64,000 bases of DNA from Luteolibacter yonseiensis (GTDB taxonomy: Bacteria > Verrucomicrobiota > Verrucomicrobiia > Verrucomicrobiales > Akkermansiaceae), in the NCBI RefSeq assembly GCF_016595465.1, contig NZ_JAENIK010000013.1, forward strand, positions 1 through 64,000, written 5' to 3'. Under the pieces are notes generated by a model. The model was given only the letters and a program-made list of their open reading frames with translations, did no database searches and was not told the origin of the DNA. Positions 44,735 to 53,400 of the stretch are shown here, one piece after another (the stretch's first letter is position 1; the number at the start of each line of letters is the position of its first letter). The translations under genes were made by a program, and so were the position numbers.

Positions 44735-45984
44735 CTACTCCGTCTGCCTCACAGTCTCCAACACCCGTTCACCCCTGTCCTGAGGGACCTGCCATTGTTT
44801 CATGACGCTGCGGATGAACCCCGTATCCTTCACATTCCGCAAGCGTTCGATCACCGCCAGCCTGTCCTCGACATCGGGAACGTCCTGCAGGATCTCCATG
44901 ACATAAGGCTCAGCCTTGATCGCTTGGAAGCGGAACTCATCCGCGACATCCTCGGGCATCACCCGGATGTAGTTCCGCAACTGGCCCGAGCTGTTCAAGA
45001 GTCCCGACTTGGGCAGGAGGGCGGCGAGTTGGCCGGAGTCGAGGGACGCGAGCTTCTCTCCCATCCACCTCTCCGCTTCCAGCGAGCCTGACTCCCGTCC
45101 CATCTCGTAACCCATTTGGCCCAAGGCCACATACTGTCCCTCTCCGCTCCGCGTCACGGCGTAGTCGAACGCCGCATCCGGATCTTTGACCGCCCATTTG
45201 CCCAAAGGATTGTCGGGACTGAAACTCTTCGACACCCACGGACCATTGCCCACCTTGCCCACCTTGCCCACCTTGCCCACCTTGCCCACCTTGCCCAACT
45301 TCGCCAAGCCATCGATCAGTTTGCAAAATCAAATCCGTCCGGATAGGCGACATGCACCATTTCCAGCGATCCCTTGGTTTCCGGAGTTCTTCTTACGATG
45401 TCCAGCAACGCATCCAGTCCTTTTTCCTGCGCCAGTTCATACACATCCCTCATCAGGTCGCTCAATCTTTCGCTGCTGATGGGGACATGCTCCTCCCCAA
45501 CTTCCGTGTAAATTTCAAAACCCGCCATCGGGTCTGTCTTTCCCACCACCAACAACACCCCTGTCAGGGCGATCTGCCTCTGCCCCGGCACATCCCGTCC
45601 TCTGGCCCATGCCAACGCACCTTCCGGATCCCGCTCGGCCCATGTCCCTGTCAGGGACATCAGTTGGTTCACCCGCCGGTCATCCCTCCCGGCCCACATC
45701 GAGGCCATCATCTTTTCCAACACAGCCCGGATGTCTCCGGTGGGAATCTCCTTCACGACATCCACCACCCCGTCCTTGTCGATCCGCTCCGCCCATCGTG
45801 TGGCGTCGCGGCTTTTTTGCAGCGCGACCGCATCCTGTCGTGTGGTTCGTTTTGTCTCTGTCCTTGCCGACCCGGGTTCGGTGCCGGTTCTTGCGGGAAT
45901 CCCTGGTTTCACCAGCCAACCGCCCGAGGCGCCGATGAGGATTCCCGTCAGGAGAGTGAGTGTGGTGTCTCGGTTCACTATCAT
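44735..45984 (-). pseudogene. Helical-repeat protein split by a frameshift (paralog 10)
   Basis: From the ATG at 45984 the frame reads an anchor (LTLLTGILIGASGGWLV), linker and repeats (WAERDPEGALAWARG) and stops at 45316. The downstream frame continues the family at once with WAVKDPDAAFDYAVT and runs to 44735. Adding one base near 45319 joins them as DFA-N-LIDGLAKLGK, giving about 416 residues, the size of the siblings. So a one-base deletion has broken a once intact gene. The second half could still be read from a TTG at 45307 as a 190-residue product without an anchor. A run of five 9-bp repeats lies just after the break. No slippery heptamer is present, so programmed frameshifting is unlikely. 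Confidence 0.75.
45246..45299 (-). repeat. 9-bp tandem repeat (TTGCCCACC)x5 plus variant
   Basis: Five exact copies of TTGCCCACC and one TTGCCCAAC. On the coding strand each unit reads Gly-Lys-Val, giving (GKV)5 in the frameshifted helical-repeat gene. The unit is a multiple of three, so copy-number change keeps the frame. Confidence 0.9.
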
Positions 45985-46051
45985 CGGATAGGTGAAATTC
46001 AATCGATCGGTCCCACGTTGTCGGTAAGAAGAACCGCCTCGCGTTCTCGTC

Positions 46052-47344
46052 TCAATGTCCCCCGGGAACCACGATCGGTTCAAATTCCTCCCCGTCACCG
46101 GGCGCGCTCAATGTTCTCGTTTCCGCATTCCACACAAACGCCTCTCCGCTGACCGGATCCACGGGCGGCTCCTCTCCCAGCAGGATGGAAATCGCGGCGG
46201 AGGCCATCGCCGTCCGCGTCGTGCTCTTTCCAAATGCCACCGGCAATCCCCGGAGGGACATCAGCATCCCCTCGGCGGTGACCTTGTGGGATTCCTCACC
46301 GGTTCGGTTCACCAGACTCTCGGCGGGAGGAAAAGCATCGGTCGCCCTCTCCACGTCAAACCTGTCGCTCCCGGAATGCTGTATTCCCTCGGCGGTCTGC
46401 TGGAGCATCCGGGTGTAGGAACCGAGCAGTTCCTCCACATCATGCACTTCACCCACGGGCAACGACTCGACTGCCGAGGGATCTCCAAGGAGTGCCGGCA
46501 GAATAAGACTGCGGATGCTGGCATTCCACTCCCCGGCAATCACACGGGCATATTCAGCAGCCGGTTTTTCGTTACGGAAGACCACTTCGTTCCATCGACT
46601 CAAAGACTCCGGATCATTCGCGAGGACGGGCAGGAAATTCACCTGTAGCAAGTCCCGGGCGGAATTGCGGATGCCCACTGAAATAACCTCACCCAGCATG
46701 GAAGTCACTTCCGTATCCACGATGTGGTCGCCGATGGCTGTCGAGGCTTTCAAATGACGGAGCGCTGTTTCCTGATCCCCATTCTCGAAGGCGACGCGTG
46801 CGGATGCCCTGAGGATGCTACCAAATACCGAACCATACCGCGCCGGAGCTCCGAAGATCCGATCCATGGCGATCCCTTTTGTCGATCGGTCCGGCAGCTC
46901 CGCGATCCGCAGCAACTCATCGAAGTACCATTGATTCTCCGACTGCCACGCCTTGAACTTTCCGGCATCCCACTCTCCCGCGGCTCCTGAAATCATATCT
47001 TTCAACTCATCATCCAACGGAGGCTTCTCCATGCTCTCCGCCAGCTGGAGAAGCTGGAGATAACCGTTCTTCTCATCCGGCACATCCCTGTAAACCGGTT
47101 TCATATCCGGATATTTTTCGAGCAGTTCCTCATACCACTTCTGCGCGGCCAGATCGATCGACCGCTTGCGCCGCGCCTCCAGTTCCGGATCCGTCTTCTC
47201 CCGGCCGGCGGCGCGCGTTACGATGCCGGAAGCATCGCTTTTCACATCCGCGGACGGATTCCCGCTCTGTGGCTTTCCGGTCAAGATGATGGCGAAAACC
47301 GCGACCAGCACCACCAACAACAATATTCTGATAGATTTCTTCAT
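46052..47344 (-). CDS. Membrane-anchored hypothetical protein, not of the WA-DP family
   Basis: 430 residues. Starts MKKSIRILLLVVLVAVFAII, a single anchor; after a Ser/Asp-rich linker comes a helical region (RSIDLAAQKWYEELLEKYPD, YLQLLQLAESMEKPP, QWYFDELLRIAELPDRSTK, ALRHLKASTAIGDHIV) and a beta-containing end (AFVWNAETRTLSAPGDG). It lacks the W-A-x-x-D-P repeats of its neighbours and belongs to a different, phylum-typical family of anchored proteins that I cannot name. It ends 67 bp before the start of the frameshifted gene on the same strand and may be co-transcribed. The final FEPIVVPGGH looks like a strand end rather than a sorting signal. Function unknown. Confidence 0.75.
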   Translation of the reverse strand: MKKSIRILLLVVLVAVFAIILTGKPQSGNPSADVKSDASGIVTRAAGREKTDPELEARRKRSIDLAAQKWYEELLEKYPDMKPVYRDVPDEKNGYLQLLQLAESMEKPPLDDELKDMISGAAGEWDAGKFKAWQSENQWYFDELLRIAELPDRSTKGIAMDRIFGAPARYGSVFGSILRASARVAFENGDQETALRHLKASTAIGDHIVDTEVTSMLGEVISVGIRNSARDLLQVNFLPVLANDPESLSRWNEVVFRNEKPAAEYARVIAGEWNASIRSLILPALLGDPSAVESLPVGEVHDVEELLGSYTRMLQQTAEGIQHSGSDRFDVERATDAFPPAESLVNRTGEESHKVTAEGMLMSLRGLPVAFGKSTTRTAMASAAISILLGEEPPVDPVSGEAFVWNAETRTLSAPGDGEEFEPIVVPGGH

Positions 47345-47757
47345 GAGATGAAAATGAGAACGGCTTGTTAAAAACCTTTCCTCATTTCAAAGAACACCGA
47401 CGCGCGGAATGATTGTCTATCAGAATTCAAAATGACATCAACACAAGAAGCCACACCTGCCAAGCGCCGGCGAAATTCCGTCGAAAGCCCACCCCTACCG
47501 CTCGGGCAGCACAAGAGCTTTGTTATGTTTTACATAAAAAGAAATGTCAGGATACATCAGCTCCCGGGTTGTTGGATTCCATGGATAATCCATCCCATGG
47601 AGAGGGTCTTTCGCAGCCGCTTCTCCTTTGAGAATGGCGAAGGCCGCCCTTGGAGAAATTAGAAAGCCATCCCGTCCCGCCATCCCTTGGCAGCCTTGGC
47701 ATTGCGGGGGTGCCCACAAGCAACACGATCTGTCTACCGGGCAAAGTTCCTTCTTTA
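47345..47757. other. Intergenic region between divergent anchored-protein and arsR genes
   Basis: 413 bp, no gene supported. Frames here are short and poor. The right end should hold the arsR promoter, directly before the 47758-47779 palindrome. Confidence 0.6.
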
Positions 47758-47779
47758 CATAACGATATTTATCGTTATG
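47758..47779. promoter_or_regulatory. ArsR operator
   Basis: CATAACGAT-ATTT-ATCGTTATG, a perfect 9-4-9 inverted repeat. It overlaps the first ATG of arsR and lies just upstream of the second. Typical form for ArsR/SmtB-family binding sites and probably autoregulatory. Confidence 0.75.
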
Positions 47780-48172
47780 AATCTTCCCGTCATGAAAAAC
47801 ATCGTCACGTTTTCCAAAGCCCTCGCGGACCCCACCCGCTGGCGCATCATCCGGCTGGTGATGGATCAGGCGCTTTGCGTGTGCGAGCTTGCCGACATTC
47901 TGGAAATGCCCCAGTCGTCCGTTTCCAGCCACGTCCAGATCATCCGCAAGGCCGGCCTCCTGGAGAGCGAGAAGTGCGAAAAATGGACCTATTTCCAGAT
48001 CGACGGCGACTACCGCAAGATCATCCGGTCGCTTGCCAAATTCTTCAGCGACTCGGACAACCTCATTTCCCAAACCGACACCGTACGCTCGATCCAGCGG
48101 CTGGCCCAACGTGAAACCAGCTGCTGCCCTGGTCCGAAAACCCTGACACTCAGGAAACCCGCCAAAGCATGA
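47777..48172 (+). CDS. arsR: ArsR-family arsenic-responsive repressor
   Basis: 131 residues from the ATG at 47777; the ATG at 47792, clear of the palindrome, is an equally possible start. Winged-helix fold with KALADPTRWRIIRLVM, the metal-sensing helix DQALCVCELADIL (Cys34 and Cys36, the CxC pair of classical As(III)-sensing ArsR), recognition helix MPQSSVSSHVQIIRKAGLL and wing EKWTYFQIDGDY. A further Cys pair (SCCPG) near the C-terminus may add a ligand. It represses the operon, and arsenite binding releases it. Its TGA overlaps the next ATG. Confidence 0.93.
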   Translation: MNLPVMKNIVTFSKALADPTRWRIIRLVMDQALCVCELADILEMPQSSVSSHVQIIRKAGLLESEKCEKWTYFQIDGDYRKIIRSLAKFFSDSDNLISQTDTVRSIQRLAQRETSCCPGPKTLTLRKPAKA

Positions 48173-48648
48173 ACCTCTCCGAACTCAAATCCCTTCTCAG
48201 CGATCATTCCGCCCGCCTGTTCCGCATCTCCCTGCCCGACGGTAACCCGGTCCCGCTCTCCTTCCACGTCACCGAAGTCGGCCGCGTGTGGAAGACCTTT
48301 CTCGACTGCGGCGGCACGCTCCGTGAATCCGTGACCTGCCAGCTCCAGGTCTGGGTCGGGCAGGATTATGACCACCGCATCGAAACCGGAAAAATGGCCG
48401 CCATTCTGGAAAAGGCGAAGGCCTATCTGCCGGACGAAGGCATCCCCGTCGAAATCGAATACGAAGACCGGGTCATCTCCCAATACACCATCACAGACCA
48501 CGAGCTTTCCGACGACGCCGTGATTCTGAAGCTCGCGCACAAACATACCGAATGCCTCGCTCCCGAGTTGTGCGGTCTCCCTCCTCTCGACCGCCTCCCG
48601 GCCATCGGTGGCAAATCATCCTGCTGCGGCCCTGCCGGTTGCTGCTGA
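48169..48648 (+). CDS. DUF6428-type protein with Cys-rich tail
   Basis: 159 residues, cytosolic. The body (SELKSLLSDHSARLFRISL, PLSFHVTEVGRVWKTFLDCG, TCQLQVWVGQDYDHRIETGK, ISQYTITDHELSDDAVILKL) matches the DUF6428 family found in arsenic operons of Bacteroidetes and relatives. The C-terminus ends KSSCCGPAGCC, with further Cys in HTECLAPELCGL: six Cys in the last 32 residues suggest binding of As(III) or another soft metal. Coupled to arsR by ATGA. No biochemical function is established for the family. A metallochaperone-like role is an inference from the Cys tail and gene order. Confidence 0.8.
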   Translation: MNLSELKSLLSDHSARLFRISLPDGNPVPLSFHVTEVGRVWKTFLDCGGTLRESVTCQLQVWVGQDYDHRIETGKMAAILEKAKAYLPDEGIPVEIEYEDRVISQYTITDHELSDDAVILKLAHKHTECLAPELCGLPPLDRLPAIGGKSSCCGPAGCC

Positions 48649-48652
48649 TCTG

Positions 48653-49321
48653 ATGAAACGTTTGTTCGCCGAGTTTCTGGGAACCTTCTTTCTCGTGTTT
48701 GCGGGAACGGGAGCCATCGTCATCAATCAGGCAAGCGGCGGAGCGATCACCCACCTCGGGATAGCCCTGGTATTCGGTCTGGTGGTGCTGGTGATGATCC
48801 ACACCTTTGGCGATGTCAGCGGTGCGCATCTCAATCCCGCGGTCACCATCGGCTTCGCGGTCGCAGGGCGTTTTCCGTGGCGTGAGCTGCCAGGCTACAT
48901 CGGCGCGCAGTCCATCGGAGCCGTTTCCGCGAGTGTTCTTCTCAAAATCCTTTTTCCTACCTCCCCCACCCTGGGTGCCACGATGCCCTCCGGCAGCGTG
49001 TTTCAAAGTTTCGTATTGGAGGTCGTGCTTACGGCGATTCTGATGCTGGTCATTCTCAGTGTGTCGGTCGGAGCAAAGGAAAAAGGCATCACAGCCGGCA
49101 TCACGATCGGTGGACTGGTCGGCCTCGAGGCGTTGTTTGCCGGGCCTGTCAGCGGAGCGTCGATGAACCCGGTCCGATCCCTCGCCCCCGCCATTGTCAG
49201 CGGAAATTTCCAGGATCTATGGCTTTATCCATCGGCCACGATCCTGGGTGCTCTCATTGGGGTCATCTTGTGCCATGCCGTGCGCCAATCCGACTGCGGG
49301 TCCCATGTTCCACACCCTTGA
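48653..49321 (+). CDS. aqpS: MIP-family aquaglyceroporin (AqpS-like)
   Basis: 222 residues from the ATG at 48653, with six membrane segments and the two half-helix motifs: SGAHLNPAVT (standard NPA) and SGASMNPVRS (NPV variant). FLGTFFLVFAGTGAIV is the usual MIP start. In arsenic operons such channels (AqpS of Sinorhizobium) let arsenite formed by ArsC flow out down its gradient and replace the ArsB or Acr3 pump; neither pump is present here. It starts 4 bp after the DUF6428 stop and 27 bp before arsC, so the four genes form one operon. The symbol is by context. Confidence 0.9.
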   Translation: MKRLFAEFLGTFFLVFAGTGAIVINQASGGAITHLGIALVFGLVVLVMIHTFGDVSGAHLNPAVTIGFAVAGRFPWRELPGYIGAQSIGAVSASVLLKILFPTSPTLGATMPSGSVFQSFVLEVVLTAILMLVILSVSVGAKEKGITAGITIGGLVGLEALFAGPVSGASMNPVRSLAPAIVSGNFQDLWLYPSATILGALIGVILCHAVRQSDCGSHVPHP

Positions 49322-49348
49322 TTCTCCCAATCCCAACAACCAAAAATC

Positions 49349-49789
49349 ATGTCCACTCCCGCCATCCTCGTCCTTTGCACCGGAAACTCATGCCGCTCCC
49401 ACATGGCGGAAGGCATACTGAGAGACAAACTTGGCAGCGGCTTCAGGATAGAAAGCGCGGGGTCCAGACCCGCTGGTTACGTTCATCCCCTCGCCATCCG
49501 CGCGTTGTCTGAAATCGGAATCGACATCAGCGGCAACCGTTCGAAGCATCTCGACGAATTTCTCGGCGATGACATTGAAACGGTGATCACCGTCTGTGGC
49601 AATGCCGATCAGGTCTGTCCGATGTTTCCCGGGCAGGTGAACAGACATCACTTTCCCTTCGACGACCCGGCACACGCGGAAGGCGGGGAGGAGGAGCAGA
49701 TGGTCATGTTCAGGCGCGTGCGCGATGAAATTCAGGCGGTGTTCGGTGCTTATGCGGCGGGGAGATCGGACGCCCTCAAAACCCGATGA
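49349..49789 (+). CDS. arsC: Thioredoxin-dependent arsenate reductase
   Basis: 146 residues of the low-molecular-weight tyrosine phosphatase fold. The P-loop CTGNSCRS holds Cys10 and Cys15, and the redox Cys pair is Cys83 and Cys90 in [10 protein letters not shown], the same spacing as in the pI258 ArsC type. It reduces arsenate to arsenite with electrons from thioredoxin; arsenite then leaves through the adjacent channel. Last gene of the operon; converges on the DUF1501 gene with only 31 bp between stops. Confidence 0.95.
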   Translation: MSTPAILVLCTGNSCRSHMAEGILRDKLGSGFRIESAGSRPAGYVHPLAIRALSEIGIDISGNRSKHLDEFLGDDIETVITVCGNADQVCPMFPGQVNRHHFPFDDPAHAEGGEEEQMVMFRRVRDEIQAVFGAYAAGRSDALKTR

Positions 49790-49820
49790 GCGGTTCTCGA
49801 TCAAAACGTGCTCCCGGCGG

Positions 49821-51215
49821 CTAACTGATGATCTCCTTGATGGGACCGCCGTGCTCGACGAGCCGCGAGACGGTTCCGAGGGAGGGGACTTCCATCTTGG
49901 TGTGGTCGATCCCGAGCTGCCGGAGGATGGTGGCGTGCAGGTCGCTGTAGTAGTGGGGGCTCTCCACCGCCTTGTAACCGACTTCGTCCGTCGCCCCATG
50001 GACCACTCCACCCTTGATGCCGCCACCGGCGAGCCAGCAGGTGTAGCCTTTGGGGTTGTGGTCGCGGCCGGTGGTGTTCTGCGACCAGGGCGTGCGACCG
50101 AACTCGCTGGTCCAGACGACCATGGTTTCGTCAAGCAGGCCGCGCTGCTTCAGGTCCCTGATGAGCCCGGCGATGGGCTTGTCCGTGGCCCGGCAGAGAG
50201 GCTCGTGAGTCTTCATGTCGCCGTGGGCGTCCCATCCGCCGTTGCCGCCGCCCGAATTGCAGATCTGGATGAAACGGACTCCCCGCTCGGCGAGGCGGCG
50301 GGCGAGGAGGAGTTGTTTGCCGAACTCCACCGTCTCGGGCCTGTCGATGCCATACAGTTCCTTCACATGATCCGGCTCGCGCGAGAAATCGACGGCCTCG
50401 GGGGCGGACATCTGCATGCTGGCGGCCAGTTCGTAGGCCTTGGCGCGGGCCTGGATGTCCGAATTGATCGCGTAACGCTGGCGGAATTCCCGGTTCATTT
50501 CGTGAAGCTCCCGCGCCTGCCGGTCGCGCTCCGCACTGGAACTGCCCTTGGGCGGATGCAGGTTCGGAATCGGAATCTCACCGGCCTGGAACGGCGTGGC
50601 GGCGACAGACGCGCCGAGGTAGCCACCGGTCAGCTGCACCGGCGATGACGGCCGGCCGATGTTCACGAAAGTCGGCAGGTTGCGATTTACAGAACCCAGC
50701 GCATAGGACACCCAGCTGCCGAACGTCGGGTGCTCGAAAGCGCGGCCACGGTGGCCGGTGCAGGTTTCGATGACGGCGGGAAAGTGGTTGCTCTCGTGGC
50801 ACCACATTGAACGGACCACCGAAATGTCGTCGATCACACCGCCCACATGCGGAAACCAGTCGGACACCGGAATGCCGGATTTTCCATAACGGGTGAACGT
50901 CCGGAGGCAGGGTATGACCGGACGCCTCATGGAGGCCTGGTTGTCACCGAAGCCGATGGCGTCGATGAACTTGCCGGCATGGTCGTTGCCCTTGGGATCG
51001 AAGGTGTCGATGTGGCTGACCCCGCCGCACATGAAGAGGAAGATGATGGACTTCGCCTTGGGTTGGAAATGAGGTCCCAGAATGGCGTCCCTGATCTCGC
51101 CTTCCTGCGCCCACAGGCCGCCGAGCGCGGTGCCCAGAAATCCCCCGCCCGCCTGGAAGAGGAAGTTCCGGCGCGAGATACGTCCGCAAGGGAATGGATT
51201 CGGATTACCGGACAT
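49821..51215 (-). CDS. DUF1501 family secreted protein
   Basis: 464 residues from the ATG at 51215, with a Tat signal (RISRRNFLFQAGGGFLGTAL). The alkaline-phosphatase-like DUF1501 motifs are clear: IIFLFMCGGVSHIDTFDPKG, SMWCHESNHFPA, FIQICNSGGGNGGWDAHGDM, VVWTSEFGRTPWSQN, GRDHNPKGYTCWLAGGGIKG. Metal-binding Asp/His residues sit in these motifs. The family is abundant in Planctomycetes and Verrucomicrobia and almost always pairs with a DUF1549/DUF1553 gene, as here (11-bp overlap). The substrate is not established; sulfated or other complex polysaccharides are suspected from genomic context. Confidence 0.93.
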   Translation of the reverse strand: MSGNPNPFPCGRISRRNFLFQAGGGFLGTALGGLWAQEGEIRDAILGPHFQPKAKSIIFLFMCGGVSHIDTFDPKGNDHAGKFIDAIGFGDNQASMRRPVIPCLRTFTRYGKSGIPVSDWFPHVGGVIDDISVVRSMWCHESNHFPAVIETCTGHRGRAFEHPTFGSWVSYALGSVNRNLPTFVNIGRPSSPVQLTGGYLGASVAATPFQAGEIPIPNLHPPKGSSSAERDRQARELHEMNREFRQRYAINSDIQARAKAYELAASMQMSAPEAVDFSREPDHVKELYGIDRPETVEFGKQLLLARRLAERGVRFIQICNSGGGNGGWDAHGDMKTHEPLCRATDKPIAGLIRDLKQRGLLDETMVVWTSEFGRTPWSQNTTGRDHNPKGYTCWLAGGGIKGGVVHGATDEVGYKAVESPHYYSDLHATILRQLGIDHTKMEVPSLGTVSRLVEHGGPIKEIIS

Positions 51216-53400
51216 AGGTGAATTCATCTAGGTTGAAGAGGAGCCAGGAAAACGGTTTGAGCCGCTCGGGATCGCCCTCGAGGTAGGCCGTGGCGCGGTC
51301 GATCTCCGGAGCGCTGGGTGGCCGGGCGATGGTCAGGCGGTAGGCCAGATCCACCGCGCGGTTCAGGTCTCCACCGGATTCGTTTTTCAACCGCTCTGCC
51401 AGTCCGTTCGTCGCGGCCTCGATCTCCGGGCTGTTCATGAGGAAAAGCGATTGCGGTGCGGTCACCGTCTGGGTGCGTACCGGGCAGGGAACCCGTCCGT
51501 CATCCACATCGAAGGACTGCAGGAAACCGGGAGTGACGTCACGGCTCGGAGCATAACCACGGATCATGTAAGCGGCACGGCGTTTTACGGAAGCGTTTGT
51601 TCTGGAGGCATCATCCCCACCACGGCGTCCCTGCCCGCCACCATTCGGGTCGAAGGAGCGGCCACCGACCTGCAAATCCAGATTACCCGCCGCCGCGTGG
51701 ATGGAATCCCAGATCGGCTCCGCTTCGAGACGTTGCAACCTGAAGTGCCAGAGATAGGTGTCATCCGGATCGATCTTGTGGTTCGCCATCGATTCAGGCG
51801 GCACCTCGGAGCTCATCCGGTAGGCCTGCGATGTCACCATCAGGCGGTTCATCTGTTTCATGCTGTAGCCCTGTTTCACGAATTCCGAAGCAAGCCAATC
51901 CAGCAGGGCCGGGTGCGACGGACCATCGGATTGCAATCCGAAGTCGCTGGGAAGCTTCTGCAGTCCCACGCCGAAATGCCATTGCCACAGACGGTTGACC
52001 GCCACCCGGGCGAACAGCGGGTTGGATGGATTTGTAAGCCAATCCGCGAATGCCTCGATACGTCCGTCGCGGAAATCGTAATCCCCGGCCGCAAAAGGCC
52101 AGCCGGGCTTGACCTCGTTCTGAAGCTCGGGACGGGCCGGCTCCCCGCTGGTGAGGATGTAGCTTTTCATCTGCTCCCGGCCGCGGTCCACATCCACCGT
52201 GGTGAAGGCCGGAAGCTCCGGGGCGGAGTTCCCCCGCCCCGCCTCTTCGACCTGCCTTTTCAAATCACGATACCGGCCCACCATTTCCGCAGGCAGCACT
52301 TCCTCGATCTTGCCGTCGTCGATGCGGAGGATGGGGAAATAATCGTCGGCGGTTTTCTGCTCCTCCACCGTCCGCTCCTTCTCGGGTTTCCTGATGACCG
52401 CCTGCACTTCCGGTGGCAGCATCTGGATCCGTTCCTCGCGGAGCTTCGACTTGTAGGGATCGAGAAATGCCGCGAGTTCCTTTTCATGAGGCGCCCGCTT
52501 TTTCTGCGTCTCCTCCATCGCCCTTCCAGCCGCAACCAGATCCGCGGAGCTCGCGAGATTCACCTTTTTCGCCACCAGCGGGTCGAACAACGCCTTCATC
52601 GAATAATAATCGACCTGCGAAACGGGATCGAACTTGTGATCGTGACACTTCGCGCAACCGATGGTCAGCCCCATGAACGCCGTCGAAACGGTGTCCACCG
52701 CATTAATTGCCAGATCCTGTGGATCCGCCCCCACACCACGGGCCAGAAACCCCAATGCGAAAACATCACCCGGTCTCGGCTCCTTGCGCGAGCGGAAGCC
52801 CGTATCCGACATCTGGGTCCGCTCGCCGACGCGGCGGCCGGTAAGCTGGAGCTGCACGAACTGGTCATACGGAAGATCGTCGCGGATGGAGTTGACCACC
52901 CAGTCCCGCCAGAGATGGATTCCCGACCCCGGGCCCATCTTTTCATCCACATCCGCATAGCGCAGGACATCCAGCCAACGCCGCGCATACCGCACCGCGT
53001 GTTGTTCCCCAGCCAGAAGCCGGTCCACCACTTTTTCGTAGGCCTCCGGAGAAGTGTCTGTGAGAAAAGCTTCCTGTTCCTCAGGAGAAGGCGGGAGTCC
53101 GGTCAGGTCAAGATGGACGCGACGGAGCAGGGTCAACTTGTCCGCAGGACCCACCATCCCGAGCCCCTTGGCCACACGTTCCGCTTCGAGAAACCGGTCG
53201 ATGGGGTTCGTCATGGCAGCGTCACCTTCCGGCACCACCGGACGGTTCACCGGTGCCAGCGACCACAGCAGGTCGCCGGGATTGTCGGCGGCGAAGGAAT
53301 GGTTCGCGCCCGCCACGACGGCCACGCCTGCCAGCATCACGCCGACCCGACGTGATCTCACGCGGCATCGAACCAGTTTCGCCAGTGAAAGCCTCATCAT
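51205..53400 (-). CDS. DUF1549 / DUF1553 (PSD1-type) secreted protein
   Basis: 731 residues from the ATG at 53400. A signal sequence (GVMLAGVAVVAGANHSFAAD) is followed by DUF1549 (KLTLLRRVHLDLTGLPPSPE, WLDVLRYADVDEK, LPYDQFVQLQLTG, and CAKCHDHKFDPVSQVDYYSM with a CxxCH that may bind haem), a coiled linker, then DUF1553 from about residue 420 (RIEAFADWLTNPSNPLFARV, VNRLWQWHFGVGLQKLPSDF, MNRLMVTSQAYRMSS, MIRGYAPSRDVTPGFLQSFD). It lacks the PSC1-type cytochrome at the N-terminus that many homologs carry. The role is unknown. A degenerate copy of the 35-bp element lies upstream. Confidence 0.93.
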   Translation of the reverse strand: MMRLSLAKLVRCRVRSRRVGVMLAGVAVVAGANHSFAADNPGDLLWSLAPVNRPVVPEGDAAMTNPIDRFLEAERVAKGLGMVGPADKLTLLRRVHLDLTGLPPSPEEQEAFLTDTSPEAYEKVVDRLLAGEQHAVRYARRWLDVLRYADVDEKMGPGSGIHLWRDWVVNSIRDDLPYDQFVQLQLTGRRVGERTQMSDTGFRSRKEPRPGDVFALGFLARGVGADPQDLAINAVDTVSTAFMGLTIGCAKCHDHKFDPVSQVDYYSMKALFDPLVAKKVNLASSADLVAAGRAMEETQKKRAPHEKELAAFLDPYKSKLREERIQMLPPEVQAVIRKPEKERTVEEQKTADDYFPILRIDDGKIEEVLPAEMVGRYRDLKRQVEEAGRGNSAPELPAFTTVDVDRGREQMKSYILTSGEPARPELQNEVKPGWPFAAGDYDFRDGRIEAFADWLTNPSNPLFARVAVNRLWQWHFGVGLQKLPSDFGLQSDGPSHPALLDWLASEFVKQGYSMKQMNRLMVTSQAYRMSSEVPPESMANHKIDPDDTYLWHFRLQRLEAEPIWDSIHAAAGNLDLQVGGRSFDPNGGGQGRRGGDDASRTNASVKRRAAYMIRGYAPSRDVTPGFLQSFDVDDGRVPCPVRTQTVTAPQSLFLMNSPEIEAATNGLAERLKNESGGDLNRAVDLAYRLTIARPPSAPEIDRATAYLEGDPERLKPFSWLLFNLDEFTYVR

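Noticed and set aside
45310..45325. Programmed -1 frameshift in the helical-repeat gene
   Set aside because: No X-XXY-YYZ slippery heptamer or clear downstream structure at the break. A simple one-base deletion explains it.
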